Shown in pieces: positions 34,588 through 46,832 of a DNA stretch of 64,000 nt (position 1 is its first letter; every line of letters starts with the position of its first letter). The DNA is from Taudactylus pleione. Lineage: Eukaryota > Chordata > Amphibia > Anura > Myobatrachidae. The stretch covers positions 7,207,501 to 7,271,500 of the forward strand of contig JAUIMM010000088.1 of the NCBI GenBank assembly GCA_031769625.1, in the 5' to 3' direction. The position numbers and the translations under genes were made by a program. The notes beneath the pieces are model-generated. The model saw only the letters and a list, made by a program, of their open reading frames with translations. It searched no databases and was not told the DNA's origin.

Positions 34588-35606
34588 TGAGGTCTCGGGG
34601 CTTTTCTAGCTCCGTTATTACCACCATGCTGAGGGCGCGCAAGCCTGCTTCCGCGAGGATCTATCACAGAGTGTGGCACACTTTCTTTCAGTGGTGCGAG
34701 GCCAGAATCTATGATCCCCAGGTGTTCCGGGTTTCGCGTATTCTGGCTTTCCTTCAGTCGGGTTTGGACTTAGGATTACGTCTTTCCTCGCTGAAGGTGC
34801 ACGTGTCTGCTCTGTCGGTGTGGTTCCAGCGCAGGATTGCTGCTATGCCGGACGTACACACCTTTTTCCAGGGTGTTTTGAGAATCCAGCCTCCCTTTGT
34901 GCCACCTGTGGCCCCGTGGGATTTGGCGGTGGTTCTTCGGGCCTTACAGGGTCCGCCTTTTGAGCCCTTGGAGTCAGTGGAGCTCAAGTGGCTAACTTTT
35001 AAAACTGTTTTCCTCTTGGCAATTGCTTTTGCCAGGAGGGTTTCAGATTTGGGGGCGCTTTCTTGTCGTCCCCCTTTTCTGATTTTTCATCAGGAAAGAG
35101 CGGTGCTTCGCACTCGTCCTGAGTTCCTGCCTAAGGTGGTTTCCAGGTTCCACATTAATCAGGAAATTGTTGTACCAGCCTTTCAGTCGCCTGATCTTTC
35201 GGCTGGGGAGGCTTCCTTAGACGTTGTCCGTGCACTCCAGGTTTATGTGGACCGGACTAGTTCTGTGAGGAAGTCGGATTCTTTGTTTATCCTCTTTGGT
35301 TTTCACAAGAGGGGTTGGCCTGCCAACAAACAGACTCTAGCCCGTTGGCTTCGTTCTGTTATTATTGAGGCTTATATGCAGGAGGGTTTACCTGTTCCAG
35401 CATCTGTTAAGGCTCATTCCACTCGGTCTGTGGGCCCTTCTTGGGCTGCTAGCCGTGGCGCCTCTGCTGTTCAGCTATGTAAGGCGGCCACCTGGTCTTC
35501 CATTCAGACCTTTTTGAGGTTCTATGCGTTTGACACCTTTGCCTCTCAGGATGCATCCTTTGGGCGCCGGGTTCTCCTATCAGCACAGGAGCGTCCCCGC
35601 CCTTAG
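34435..35606 (+). pseudogene. DIRS tyrosine recombinase, copy A
   Basis: Site-specific recombinase that integrates DIRS circles. An N-terminal SAM-like domain (ARKPASARIYHRVWHTFFQW) is followed by the catalytic domain with Arg in FARRVSDLGAL (35034-35039), HxxR in AHSTRS (His 35415-35417, Arg 35424-35426) and Tyr in LRFYAFDTF (35523-35525). The domain is uninterrupted to its TAG. The open frame is artificially fused upstream to the RNase H frame by the 10-nt deletion near 34433, and the initiator expected from copy B (ATG 46826) is GTC here, so the start is unclear. Confidence 0.85.
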
Positions 35607-35640
35607 TTGGACTGCTTTGGGACATCCCGAAGGTCACCCT

Positions 35641-35740
35641 GTGGACCCCTATGGACCCTGAAGTAGAAAACAAGAGATATGGTAAGAACTTACCTTTGTT
35701 ATCTCTGTTTCTACGAAGTCCATAGGGTCCACAGGGCACC
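35641..35740 (+). repeat. DIRS copy A internal complementary region
   Basis: Contains GGACCCTGAAGTAGAAA (inverse of the left terminus) fused to ACAAGAGATATGGTAAGAAC (inverse of the right terminus). This circle-junction template is diagnostic of DIRS replication and fixes the element ends at about 30651 and 36067. Confidence 0.85.
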
Positions 35741-35879
35741 CGCCCTGACGCACCTGGCTTCATATGGGCTCTGTGACTGGTCACCGGTTTTCCGTCTCCC
35801 ATTTCTGTGAGTATGGTTCTTGTGTGTTCCAGTCTTCCTTCTCTCTGTTTCGTCTCCTCCTCCGGCCTGGGCTGCTTAC

Positions 35880-36067
35880 CAACTGAGGTGCCTGTGGCTC
35901 GGGGGCGGGGTATAGGGGAGGTTGGACCCAAGTGCATCCTGGGAGCAGCTGAAAGCTTTAACTCCGTGGTGCCCGAGGATCCAGGATCCAGCTATACCCC
36001 CTGTGGACCCTATGGACTTCGTAGAAACAGAGATAACAAAGGTAAGTTCTTACCATATCTCTTGTTT
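35880..36067 (+). repeat. DIRS copy A right inverted terminal repeat
   Basis: From AACTGAGGTGCCTGTGGCTC to CCATATCTCTTGTTT; inverse of the left terminal repeat with an added right-end tail. Confidence 0.85.
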
Positions 36068-36900
36068 TTTAGTACACTCACGGATATTGACCTATTAATG
36101 CCCCTGTTTCAAGCTAACAAGTGAACACGGATCAGAAAGTGTCATAATTTCAACCCCACTCCACATATCAAACTGGAGTTGGGGGAGAGCTTAAGTAAAG
36201 AACGTAACACACCCATACCATGGACAGTATGAACTGTGATACATTGTGTCATAATCTATATCGTTGTCAATATTTTCCACAAAATTATAGCTCTATAGAG
36301 TAAATTAAATGGGGCGAAAACCGCAGTACTGTGGAGTTTGTATGCAAAGCCTTCGACTCTGACTCATATTTTACTACTATCCGACTCAGGCGCCTACTCT
36401 GGCTCCCTTGTTATTGGAACGTGTATATTTTACATACATTCTATCTAGAATACAATTTGAACTTTAGATTAATTAAATCTGTGCAATACACCATTTCATT
36501 AAGGTTCAAATAGTAGTTTAGGTGTTGAGATAGTAGAAGAATACTGTCACTGAATTTGTTGATCCACATCTGGGACCCTTGGGTCTAGCTGAAGCAGGAA
36601 TGAAGCTACGGGCTTGGATAAGACCTCTGCTCATTTATGAAATACCTATACCTGAGCCAAGATAGCACTGGTTGGAGGGATGGAATCCAAAGACCAGGAA
36701 CTGGTCCAGATTACGGAACTGATTGGATCCTTCACTCAGCTCACTTCCGATGGAAACCCATAGGCTTCTATGGGTAACGCCATCAGGAAGATGGCGTTAC
36801 CCACCGCAACCAGTCGGCTTGGTGCATATGAGAAATGTGGTCAAACCCGCATTTTCGGGGTTTGACCTCATTTTTCTCATTGATGCATCCCGCCCACTGT
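36068..36900. other. Spacer with small hairpins
   Basis: No gene recognised. TGGGTAACGCCATC (36771-36784) pairs with its exact inverse at 36790-36803, and a GGTCAAACCC/GGGTTTGACC pair follows at about 36838-36868, so this part is probably a MITE fragment. Confidence 0.5.
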
Positions 36901-37269
36901 CAGTTCCATCCATATAACACTGATCCCTTCACAGCTCACTCATTGATTCCCTCACTGCCCCTCTAACAGCACCCACTGTCCACCTGAGAGCACTCACTGT
37001 CCCTTTCATTGTCCACCACACATTACTCCCCCCTTCACTACCCCTTCCCCACCACACAGCACTGTCCTCTTCACCGCCACCTCACAGCACTCCCTGCCCC
37101 ACCACACAGCACCATCCTGCCCTTTTAACAAACACCTCACAGCACCCCTCGGCCCATCCAATGTCCACCGCACTGCACTCCCCACTCACTAACAGCCTGT
37201 GTGAGACATTTTTGAGTGCCCCCATCCAACTATAACCATAATTAATACTTTTACTATTTTTAATATTAA

Positions 37270-37420
37270 AAAACACACACATTGGCGCTCTCAGGGTAAA
37301 AAAAAAAACATTTTGCCCCTCATGGGAAAAAAAATAAAACATTTTCCTCGTAGGAAAAAAAAAGTTGGCCCCACAGGAATAAAAACACACATTGGTCCCC
37401 ACAGAAAAAAAATAATACAC
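37270..37420. repeat. A-rich imperfect tandem repeat
   Basis: Several copies of a 35-45 bp unit alternating A-runs with CACATTTTGCCCC-like segments. Non-coding. Confidence 0.6.
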
Positions 37421-37629
37421 CCCAGCCCACTCACAGACGACTGCCCTATCCTCTCAGTAGCAGAAGCAGTGGGAATTATTCTTAATTATTTCACTGCTTT
37501 TTGACTATCAGAATATTATTAAAAGCTAAGTTTTATATTTGCCTACTTTTTCTGCACTGCATAGAGAACAACACTTTTTTTTCCTTTTCTCTGAAGCTGT
37601 ATCACATGTCTGGTGTTTGGCAGGTTGAG

Positions 37630-38485
37630 AGAGTCTTTGAGCACAGGTCTGGTAGGTGACAGGGTGAGAGTCTTTGGGCACAGGTTTGGTGGATGACCGG
37701 GTGAGTGTGCGGGGACAGGTCTGGTGGATGACAGGGTGAGTGTGCGGGGACAGGTCTTGTAGGTGACGGGGTGAGTGTGCAGGGTCAGGTCTGGTGGATG
37801 ACAGGGTGAGTGTGCAGGCACAGGTCTGGTGGATGACAGGGTGAGTGTGCAGGGACAGGTCTGGTGGATGAAAGGGTGAGTGTGCAGGGACAGGTCTGGT
37901 GGATGACAGGGTGAGTGTGCAGGGACAGGTCTGGTGGATGACAGGGTGAGTGTGCAGGGACAGGTCTGGTAGGTGACAAGGCGAGTGTGCAGGGACAGGT
38001 CTGGTGGATGACAGGGTGAGTGTGCAGGGACAGGTCTGGTGGATGACGGTGAGCGTGCAGGGACAGGTCTGGTGGATGACAGGGTGAGTGTGCGGGGACA
38101 GGTCTGGTAGGTAACAGGGTGAGTGTGCGGGGACAGGTCTGGTAGGTGACAGGGTGAGTGTGCAGGGACATGTCTGGTAGGTGACAGGGTGAGTGTGCAG
38201 GGACAGGTCTGGTGGATGACAGGGTGAGTGTGCAGGGACAGGTCTGGTAGGTGACAAGGCGAGGGTGCAGGACAGGTCTGGTAGGTGACAAGGCGAGTGT
38301 GCAGGGACAGGTCTGGTTGGTGACAGGATGAATGTGCATGGACAGGTCTGGTGGATGACAGGGTAAGTTTGCAGGGACAGGTCTGGTAGGTGACAGGGTG
38401 AGTGTGCAGGGACAGGTCTGGTAGGTGACAGGGTGAGTGTGCAGGGACAGGTCTGGTAGGTGACGGTAAGTGTGCAGGGACAGAT
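37630..38485. repeat. 35-bp minisatellite, about 24 copies
   Basis: Homogeneous array of GGACAGGTCTGGTGGATGAC + AGGGTGAGTGTGCAG. Since the unit is not a multiple of three and lacks stops, it is open in several minus-strand frames (up to 346 codons); these ORFs are repeat artefacts. Confidence 0.93.
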
Positions 38486-39150
38486 GATGTGGCGAGTGTG
38501 TCTGTAGGCAGGTCTGGGCACAGCACCCTTCAATGTTCTCCTGTTACAGCACTTTCCCCACTTCAATGCACTCTTCCCCCTTTATCATTTCACAGCACCC
38601 CCCACACCTTCCTTCATTATTCACAACATCACAGCACCCTAACACTTCACTGTTCAACTCACACCCCCCCTTTCAATATTCACATCACAGTACATTACAC
38701 ACCTCACAGCATTCCTCGCCACAGGCAGCACCAGCAAATTGCTTACCTTCAAACTAACGCCTCTGCAGTATCGCCCGCAGCAGCCTGCCCTGATGTCTCT
38801 CCAACCAGACCCTCTTTGTCCCCAGCCAGCCCCCCTTATGTAGTGTTCACTCTAGGTCCGGCAGCAGGCAGGGCGCCAGACCTAGAGCAAGGGCACATCT
38901 GCGCTTGCCCAAAAAGGGGGTGTGGCCAATGAAAAGGGGGCATGTCTTTATGACTCATCCCCTTTTCGTCACTCTTGGGGGCATGCCCGGCACTTACGGA
39001 CATGCCGGGCAGCCCCCAAGCGCCGCCGTTTTCCCCACCGGCGGGACACTGTGCAGCCCGCGGGTGGAGGATGGAACCCGCAGGCTGTTTCAGCGGGGCG
39101 CCAGACTGGAGGGCAGGGTGCTCCGCTGAAACAGCCTAGTGGGAACTCTA
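38486..39150. other. GC-rich repeat-like block
   Basis: CACAGCACCC-rich sequence followed by GC-rich DNA with inverted segments (CATGCCCGGC/GCCGGGCA near 38983 and 39000; GCTGTTTCAGCGG/CCGCTGAAACAGC near 39085 and 39122). Appears related to the hAT-like element at 55541-56404 and is probably transposon-derived. Confidence 0.45.
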
Positions 39151-39790
39151 CACATGTGTCCAGTCCCACCAGCCCCCCTTCTGTGTCCCCAACCAGCCCC
39201 CCTTCTGTGACTCCAGCCAGGTCCCCTTCTATGTCGCCAGTCCCTGCAGTCCCCGTTCTGTGTCCCCAGCAGTCCCCTTCTATGTCCCCAGCAGTCCCCC
39301 TTCTCTGTCCAGAGCCAGCCCCAGCAGCCCGCGTTGTCCCAAGCAGCACCCCTTCTATGTCCCCAGCAGCCCCTTTCTATGTCCACAGAGCTAGCCCAGC
39401 GGCATCCCTTCTGTGTCCACAGAGCCAGTCCCAGCAGCACCCCTTCTATGTCCCCAGCAGCATCCTTCTATGTCCACAGAGCCAATCCCAGCAGCACCCC
39501 TTCTATGTCCACAGAGCCAGTCCCAGCAGCACCCCTTCTATGTCCCCAGAAGCCCCATTCTATGTCTGCAGTGCCAGCCCCAGCAGCACCCCTTCTGTGT
39601 CCAGAGCCACCCCATCACCACTCCTGTGTCCAGAGCCAGCCCCATCACCACTCCTTCTGTGTCCACAGAGCCAGCCTCAGCAGCACCCCTTCTATGTCCC
39701 CAGCAGCACCCCTTCTATGTACGCAGAGCCAGCCCCAGTGGGCACCCTTTTTATGTCGCCTGAGCCAGCCCCAGCAGCACCCCCCACACT
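39150..39790. repeat. Minisatellite related to an element core
   Basis: Tandem CAGCAGCACCCCTTCTATGT / CCACAGAGCCAGTCC units. The same CCCTTCTGTGTCCCCAGCC motif is the shorter core of the hAT-like element at 55541-56404, and GCGCGCC + poly-A sequence follows both arrays. Confidence 0.8.
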
Positions 39791-39899
39791 TACCTTGTTG
39801 CTGTTCGCGGCTCCTTTGAGTCCCCAATATCTACAGTGGCGCCGGCGTGGTGTGATGTCAAGCGCGCCAGGTTTGTAAAAAACAATAACAAAGCACTTT

Positions 39900-40970
39900 A
39901 TTGCACGACGCCGGTGGGTTCACCGCGCACATCACAATCAGTAGATGCATGGCCCAGGGAGGGCTGGCAGCCGCAGCCTTATCCTGGTGGCGGTCGTGCA
40001 GCTACAATACTACAATTATAGGTGAAAAAATATCTCCTAAACGATAGGGGGGGCACGTGCCTGGCTGCCCCTTCCCCCTGAATCCTACGTTGGGAATGTA
40101 TAAAAAAATCCATAGCAGAGAGAATTCTTGCGATAAAGCTCTGTCCCTGTGAATCCCCTCTGCACACTACTCACTGTATTATTCCGAGAAAATACAGGGA
40201 GAAGGTATCCACTGTCACCCTTGCTGGTTCCCCTTCGCTGCTCCGCCACTGCATCCCCCCTACCCCTGTGGCTGTTGCCTTAGAGCCCCTGCCCCTGCCC
40301 CTGGTTCACACTTGCCTGCACCAGGGGTGGTCTCCTCTGACCGGCCGGCACTTTACTGCATCTCAGCTGCCCGCAGTCATCAGCTGAGATTAGAGGAGAC
40401 CACAACTCTGATCACTAGGACCGGCTCCTGGCTCTGCTCTGCCTGTCAGGAAGGAACCAGGGGAAAGCCCTGATAATTTATGATGGCGTTATTATCACAG
40501 GGCTTTCCCCGGTATGTTTTTATAATTGGTTTTAAGTAAATCTCAGGCAGATCGCATTTCCAATGACAAGTATGGGAAATGCTATCTGCATACTAAAAAT
40601 ATGCGAATTGGAGTAGTCACAAAAACTATTCCAATTGACCCTTAATACATTCATGTGATACTAAGATAATGTGAAAAGGGTGTAAAAACACCCTTTTTAA
40701 AAAAAAATTGTAAATGCTTTAAGACATTTTTATTTTATTATGTGTAGCCACCAGATGGCAGCATTGTTCCAATTTAACAAAGTAACTGAACAAGTTCTGC
40801 AAGTGAGGGATTGCTGTACTAATGGGATTAACATAGCTGCTGCTTTATAGCATGGATTAGATTGCCATTCCAAACCTTTGTTATATCCCCATTTATAGAG
40901 AAAGCCAAGAATATTTTCTTTAGCAGAAGTTAAGCTCTGTGACCTGTGTGTTTCTGAATGCAAAATGTGT
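39900..40970. other. Unannotated spacer
   Basis: No recognisable gene. GC-rich in the first half, AT-rich later. Confidence 0.45.
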
Positions 40971-40974
40971 ACAC

Positions 40975-41025
40975 GATAATTTATATAGCACCAGCATATT
41001 CCGTTGTGCTTTGAAATGGGGTTTA
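40975..41025 (-). mobile_element. Possible L2-type LINE/SINE 3' tail
   Basis: On the minus strand it reads AAAGCACAACGGAATATGCT followed by GGTGCTATATAAAT, resembling the AAGCGCTGCGGAATATG...CTATATAAAT terminus seen at 26362-26450. Confidence 0.5.
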
Positions 41026-41209
41026 TTTAATCAGAATGTGTTTTGCTCTGATGCCTGTGCCTGATCTTACAAACTTGTTGTCTGGTATTTGCCACCTATG
41101 CACAGTACAGTGCAGTTATGTACATGAAGAATTGTAGTAAGACACACTGCTGGCAATAAGGTGGCATTTGTCCGACGCTCCCTTTTTGTGAGAAATCTGA
41201 AGAGTTATG

Positions 41210-41447
41210 GTACATACACACGGTCAGATTTGTCAGATGAACGATTTCTGACTGCATTAAAATGAATGGAATTGTCCAAGTCTGACTGCAAACACATCAG
41301 ATGTCAGATATCGCTATCTGACCATTGGGAACGTTTATCGTTCAAACATGTCAGATATGTCAGATTTTCCTTCATATATGAACGATTGAACGATTTTTGA
41401 AATCGTTATCGTTCAGATCTGGAGAAAAATCTGAGCGTGTGTATGCA
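41210..41447. mobile_element. MITE with CACACGGTCAGATTT-type ends
   Basis: The left end TACATACACACGGTCAGATT and the right end AATCTGAGCGTGTGTATGCA are inverted repeats. The interior alternates AACGATT and GTCAGAT palindromes. No ORF. Confidence 0.65.
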
Positions 41448-42394
41448 ACATTAGTGTTTTACGTTACCTCTATCCAGTCCCTGCTTGTGAGTGCAAGTTG
41501 CTGGACATTTGTTACATATTGTATTACAGCTGCGTTTAATCCCCCACATCTAGGAATATGTCCCAGAATATACATTACGAGTCTGTAGGCTTTATTGGGA
41601 CAGGTCTCATGTACGTGTTACTTGTATGTGTATTATATGCAGGCTATGAGTACAGATGGAGCACAAGTGTTTATCATAAGCTGTGCAGTCCGGAACTTCC
41701 TGCGATGTATGAGCCCAGCCCACCCCATTATTCTACCACACACCTGTAATTCTAGGCAAGAGATGTGATTGATGGGACCAGTACTAGATCAGCATGTCAC
41801 TGCCAATAAACACACTTCATCTGTATATGGTGACCCTTAATAACCAGATCTATTTACATATTTCCCCCATCTCCGCTCTATGCCCACCCCCATATTGATT
41901 CCCATTCTATTATCTCTTCACATGATAATGATAACTCCTCATACCCTGCGCTAAGTCACAATCTGGGATCCAACAGTGGCTGGCACTAGATAGAGGGTAT
42001 TTATTTGCTAAAAATCATTAGGTCACTAGGCCGAGGGACCCTGACATCATGGTTTCCACGGTCCTTCTGCTGTCAGTGTAAATCATGTTAGTTACTTGCG
42101 TATATTAGTTGCATGTTGGTTTTTATACTAATAAGCCACAAAAAGAAATACTGGTTCTAAAAGGAGTTTTCATCAAAGCATTTATGGCTTAGAACCACAG
42201 CATTGAGAAAGTATTTATGTTCCCAGCTATTTTAGTCTTCCCGTCTGATTCTTTAATTCCATTCCAGTCATTAGTGGCGTTCCCCTAAATCTAGAGCAGA
42301 CCTTTTCACCCCATGGGCTCTAAACATAATAGTTGCTTTGTAGGTTTGTATACTGAGTATAACACGCTTTTCAGTTAACTTTGTCACCTTCCAA
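41448..42394. other. Unannotated spacer
   Basis: AT-rich, no feature recognised. Confidence 0.45.
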
Positions 42395-42548
42395 TTTTCT
42401 ACTTCAGGGTCCATAGGGTATCCACAGGATACCTTGGGGTATAGGTGTGACGTCAGTCGCAGGGCACCAAAGAGTTAAGCTTTCAGCCTCCCAGGATGCA
42501 CTAGGTCCCCCTCCTATACCCCGCCCCCGAGCCAAGGCACCTCAGTTT
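42395..42548 (+). repeat. DIRS copy B left inverted terminal repeat
   Basis: TTTTCTACTTCAGGGTCCAT through GGCACCTCAGTTT; inverse of 47969-48130. Confidence 0.85.
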
Positions 42549-43461
42549 AGTTTGGTGCCCGGCCGGAGTCGGGTGCACCTGTTGGAGTGAAGCTTTTTCT
42601 TCATGCAGCTGTGGCTGCACATCTGGATGAACAGCATGGACAGTCAGTCTTGACGTCCATGCTGTCTTCCCTACACCCCGCCGGTACCAGAACGCCGGTA
42701 CTGATCCGGGGATGCTGGTGGGCATCTGGGGTCACAGCTAGCGGTGACCCCAGATGTTCCGGACCATGGCCGGATTCAAGGGGGACAGACGTAAGCAGCG
42801 GGGTCCCGCGGTGGGTCCCCGCTGATCACATGGTCCTAAGTCCCCAGGCAGGGGGCTCCCTGGGGACTGGCTGCAGCGTGGAGCCAGGCGACCAACCTGC
42901 GCTTCCACTACCCCCTGGGACAGTGGACCGCAGCAGAGCGGTAGCGCTGCGGCGTCCCAGGGGTTAAATGCATGCCAGGGGAGCGCGCCTTCCCTGTCTC
43001 ACAGCCGGCGCCTCCCCCGCTGCACACAGCCCTCTCTGCACTGTGCTGACTGGCCCTGTGTCAGCGCTCCTCCCCCAGGCCAGCCTTCTCTCTGCTCCTC
43101 GGTGGCCATCTTTTCAGAAGCATTGTGAACGCTGCTGGAAGCCTGCATTGGAAGCATCGTGGTCTGGGTCCCCCCGCATACCTCTCCTCCGCTGTGGTCA
43201 GGTCTGTGTATGCAGCGCTGTGTCCTACCAGGCCCTGTGTCTGTGTAGTTGAGTGATCAGCGCTGTTAGTGCAGGAATTGATTTTCTTTGCATTGTATGT
43301 GACTGTGCTAGCGCTGCTGCCTGTAACTTTTCTTCTCAAGACTGTCAGCTTTATTACTGTCCCTGTTCTTTCTGCTAAGCCCTTGCGGTGCGGTGCTGCA
43401 GGGTGGTCTCTCGCCTATTTAATATATAATTGGTGAGAGGGGTCACATACGTGGTGCCATC

Positions 43462-44924
43462 ATGTCTGAAAGTGATTTTCCCCTCCGGCTACAGTGTACC
43501 ACGTGTAAAGTACCGTTAGCGGAGGGGGAGGGTAGCGCGGAGGGCCTTTGCCGGCAGTGTTTGTACATGACGCGGCCTCTTACGGTTACAGCACCGGTAC
43601 AGGAGCCGCCCTGGGCTTGTTTCGCTCAGGCGCTAACAGCTTTAGTGGGCCAGTTAGCTCCGCAGCCCGCGTTTACTCCGATGGGTTTGTCCCAGCAGTC
43701 TGTGGTGTCGTCACCCATGCAGGGTTTCCCACGACAATTGGTGGTACCCCACAGTCTCCCTATTTCCCCGCTCCCGGTTTCTCAGGAGCCAGCGTGGGTT
43801 AACTCCCTGACGAGTTCTGTACAGCACTTGTCGGATGTGTTGCAAGGGGAGTCTGTGATGCGGCCTCATAAACGGCCGGTGGCGTCTCTGTCCGCTCCTT
43901 ATGAGGATGACGAAGGGACGTCTGATGATGGGGAGATTCTGGATCCTTACGATCAGGAACCTCTCCATACTAAGGACGCTGATGCTAAGTCCAAAGTATA
44001 TATTCCTGGACTTATTCGGGCGGTCCGCACAGCCTTGGTGATTGAGGACGAAGTTCCCCCAGCGGCTAAGTCTAAGTATGCCTTTTTCAAAGACGTGAAG
44101 GGCGATGCCACAGTCTTTCCTTTTTCGGGTCAGTTGGTGGACCATTTAGAGGAGGCGTGGAAACAGCCTGGCAAAAGATACCAGCCACAGCGACGCCTGG
44201 CGGTGGCTTATCCGTTCGCGGATAATTATTTTGCTAAGTGGGAATCCCCTCCACAGGTGGATTCTCACGTGACCCGTCTTGTCCGTAGTGCCACATTGCC
44301 GATGCCATCCATGTCCTCCTTTAAGGATGCTACGGACCGCAAGGTGGAAATCTGCCTGAAGTCCGCTTATTCCCTTGCGGGGGGGGGGCAGCACGGCCGG
44401 CTATGGCCATTTGCTGGGTTGCCAGAGCGATGGAGCGCTGGGCGGATTCATTAGAGGCTTCTTTTGATTCCGACTGTCCGGCCGAACAGGCGGAGTTGAT
44501 TGGCAATCTCCGTGATTCGGCCACTTATATCAACGAGGCGGCTCTAGACATTAGTACTCTGGTGTCTAGAATTTCTTCAGCAGCGGTAGCCGCTCGTCGC
44601 ACCTTGTGGCTGCGATCCTGGAAGGCGGACGCAGATTCCAAGAAGGGTCTGGAAGCGTTGCCGTTTACCGGAGAAGTTCTCTTCGGTCCGGATCTGGATA
44701 AGATTGTGGCCACGCTGGCGGCAGCCAAATCAGCTTGTCTCCCGTCGGCCGCTGCTCCTTCTGGTTCTGGACCATCGTCCTTTCGGTCATCTAGGGCCCA
44801 GGGCAGGCCCAAACCACAGTCGTTTCCTCGTCAGGCTGGCCCTAGGAAATCGGTCAAGCCCCGGAAGCAGGCATGGAGTACCAGACGTCCGGCCCCCAAG
44901 CCATATGACAAGCCTGCGGCCTGA
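43462..44924 (+). pseudogene. DIRS gag-like ORF1, copy B
   Basis: Begins at a clear ATG (43462). The N-terminal CTTC ... CRQC zinc-ribbon-like pair is followed by a Pro/Gln-rich stretch, an acidic DDEGTSDDGE region and the conserved core (DSHVTRLVRSATLPMPS; RTLWLRSWKADADSKKGLEA), ending in a basic tail and TGA at 44922. A run of Gs at about 44381-44390 has changed length and shifts the frame, so the open frame ends at 44454 and the rest continues in another frame from about 44400. Confidence 0.85.
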
Positions 44925-46832
44925 CGGTCCGGGCCTCCCTTTGGGGGATCCCAGGGTGGGAGGCCGCCTGCTGCAGTTCGCCCAGTGTTTGTCGGTCACT
45001 ACGACAGACACTTGGGTTCTGGAGGTGGTCTCCCACGGGTACGCCCTCTCCTTCCGGCACAGACCCCCGGCTCGATTCTTCACCACGGGTCTACCATCAG
45101 ACCGGAACAAGGCTACGGAGCTGCGGAAGGTATTGCACACTATGCTCCAGGCTGGAGTTATAGTGCCTGTTCCATTCTCCCAGAGGGGCCAGGGTTTCTA
45201 TTCAAATCTTTTTTTGGTACAGAAACCCAATGGGTCGTATCGTCCGATTCTCAACCTCAAAGCACTCAACAAGTCTTTGCGGGTACCGAAGTTTCGGATG
45301 GAGACCCTACGGTCCATCATTCTGGCGCTGGAACCTGGGGACTACATGGTGTCATTGGACATACAGGACGCTTACCCGCATGTCCCTATATTCTTTTGCG
45401 CCATCAACAGTTCCTCAGGTTTGCAATCCGCAGCGACCACTTCCACTTTCGGGCGTTACCTTTTGGCCTGGCGACAGCACCACGTGTTTTCACCAAGGTG
45501 ATGGCGGTCATGGCGGCTTCTCTGCGGCTGCAGGGAGTCCGCATGTTGCCGTACTTGGACGACCTGTTATTGGTGGCGGGATCTCCAGGGCTCCTGTTAC
45601 GCCACTTGGACCTGACCATTTCCCTGCTGCAACGGCACGGCTGGCTAATCAACTGGCAGAAGTCCACTCTAATCCCGTCTTGGAGGATTCTGCATCTTGG
45701 AGCCTTATTGGACTCGGGACAGCAAAAGATCTTCGTGACGGAGGAAAAGATCTCTGCTTTACAGTCAAGGGTGCGCAGTTGTCTGCACAGCCGCCGGGTG
45801 TCTCTACACTCGGCGATGAGGTTACTGGGCTCCATGGTGTCGGTGTTCGACATGGTGGAATATGCCCAGTTTCACTCCAGACCTCTGCAGCACCTGATCC
45901 TGTCAAAGTGGAACGGGCTGCCTCAGTCTCTGAAGTCCCAGACGATTGTGTTCACCCCGGAGGTTCGCCTGTCCCTTGCTTGGTGGTTACAGACGACCCA
46001 CCTCAGCGAGGGACGTCCGTTCTGGGTTCCAAATTGGGTCCTGTTGACAACGGACGCCAGTCTTCGGGGCTGGGGAGCAGTTTCGGGTCCACATCTGTTC
46101 CAGGGCCGGTGGACGCCGACAGAAGCGGAGCTTCCAATCAATATCTTGGAACTCCGTGCGGTCTTCAATGCTCTCCAGCAGGCACATCGGTTTCTCCAGG
46201 GTCACCCGGTACAGGTCCAGTCGGACAACGCTACCACCGTGGCCTACATAAACAGGCAAGGAGGAACCCGAAGCCGGGCGGCTCTCGTAGAGGTGTCTCG
46301 GATCCTGGTTTGGGCGGAGCGCAATCTTCCGGCCATATCAGCGGTCTTCATCCCGGGAGTGCTCAATTGGGAGGCGGACTTTCTAAGTCGCCAGGACGTT
46401 CATCCGGGGGAATGGTCCCTGCACCCGGACGTTTTTCAACTACTGGTGGACAGATGGTGTCTTCCAGAGATCGACCTCATGGCGACCCGGCACAACAACA
46501 AGTTGCCGGTGTACGGGTCTCGCACAAGAGACGAAGGGGCGTCTCTGGTGGATGCTCTGTCCGTCCGGTGGACGTTCCGGTTCGCATACCTGTTCCCTCC
46601 GGTCTCCCTTCTTCCACGGGTAATCCGGAAATTCAAACAGGAAGGAGGGACGCTCCTGTTGATAGCTCCCGCGTGGCCCAGACGGCACTGGTTCTCAGAC
46701 CTTCAGGGTCTGTCCGTGGACAGTCCTCTGCGGTTGCCGCTACGACCGGACCTCCTGTCTCAGGGTCCTTGTCGTCACCCGGACCTGACTTGGCTGTCTT
46801 TGACGGCGTGGCTGTTGAGACGGCCATGCTGA
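44925..46832 (+). pseudogene. DIRS RT / RNase H / methyltransferase-like ORF, copy B
   Basis: RT with LVQKPNGSYRPILNLKALN, VSLDIQDAYPHVPI and catalytic YLDD (45552-45563), RNase H (TTDASLRGWGAV, QSDNATTVAYINRQGGTRS) and the methyltransferase-like domain (IDLMATRHNNKLPVYGSRTR, LLIAPAWPRRHWFSDL). A one-base frame change lies near 45393-45405, and the second half is then open to its natural TGA at 46830-46832. That stop overlaps the ATG (46826) of the recombinase frame. Confidence 0.87.

Larger units (their letters stand above)
30651..36067 (+). mobile_element. DIRS-type tyrosine-recombinase retrotransposon, copy A, near full length
   Basis: 5.4-kb element with the structure that defines DIRS: inverted terminal repeats, gag, RT/RNase H/methyltransferase-like and tyrosine recombinase genes, then an internal complementary region that joins the inverse of the left and right termini. 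DIRS elements integrate circular cDNA through the recombinase without target duplications. The copy shows several small lesions (gag stop, RT frameshifts, a 10-nt deletion) but keeps the catalytic motifs of RT and recombinase, so it decayed recently. Confidence 0.92.

Noticed and set aside
33549..35606. A novel RNase H-recombinase fusion gene
   Set aside because: Comparison with DIRS copy B shows the fusion arises from a 10-nt deletion between two overlapping frames.
37526..38566. 346- and 327-codon minus-strand ORFs rich in CPCTLTLSPTRPVPAHS
   Set aside because: They are translations of a 35-bp minisatellite; several frames are open for the same reason. No domain, start context or splice signal.
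38922..39878. 318-codon plus-strand ORF rich in SP and SMSPA repeats
   Set aside because: Read-through of the CCCCTTCTATGTCCCCAGC-type minisatellite and GC-rich DNA.
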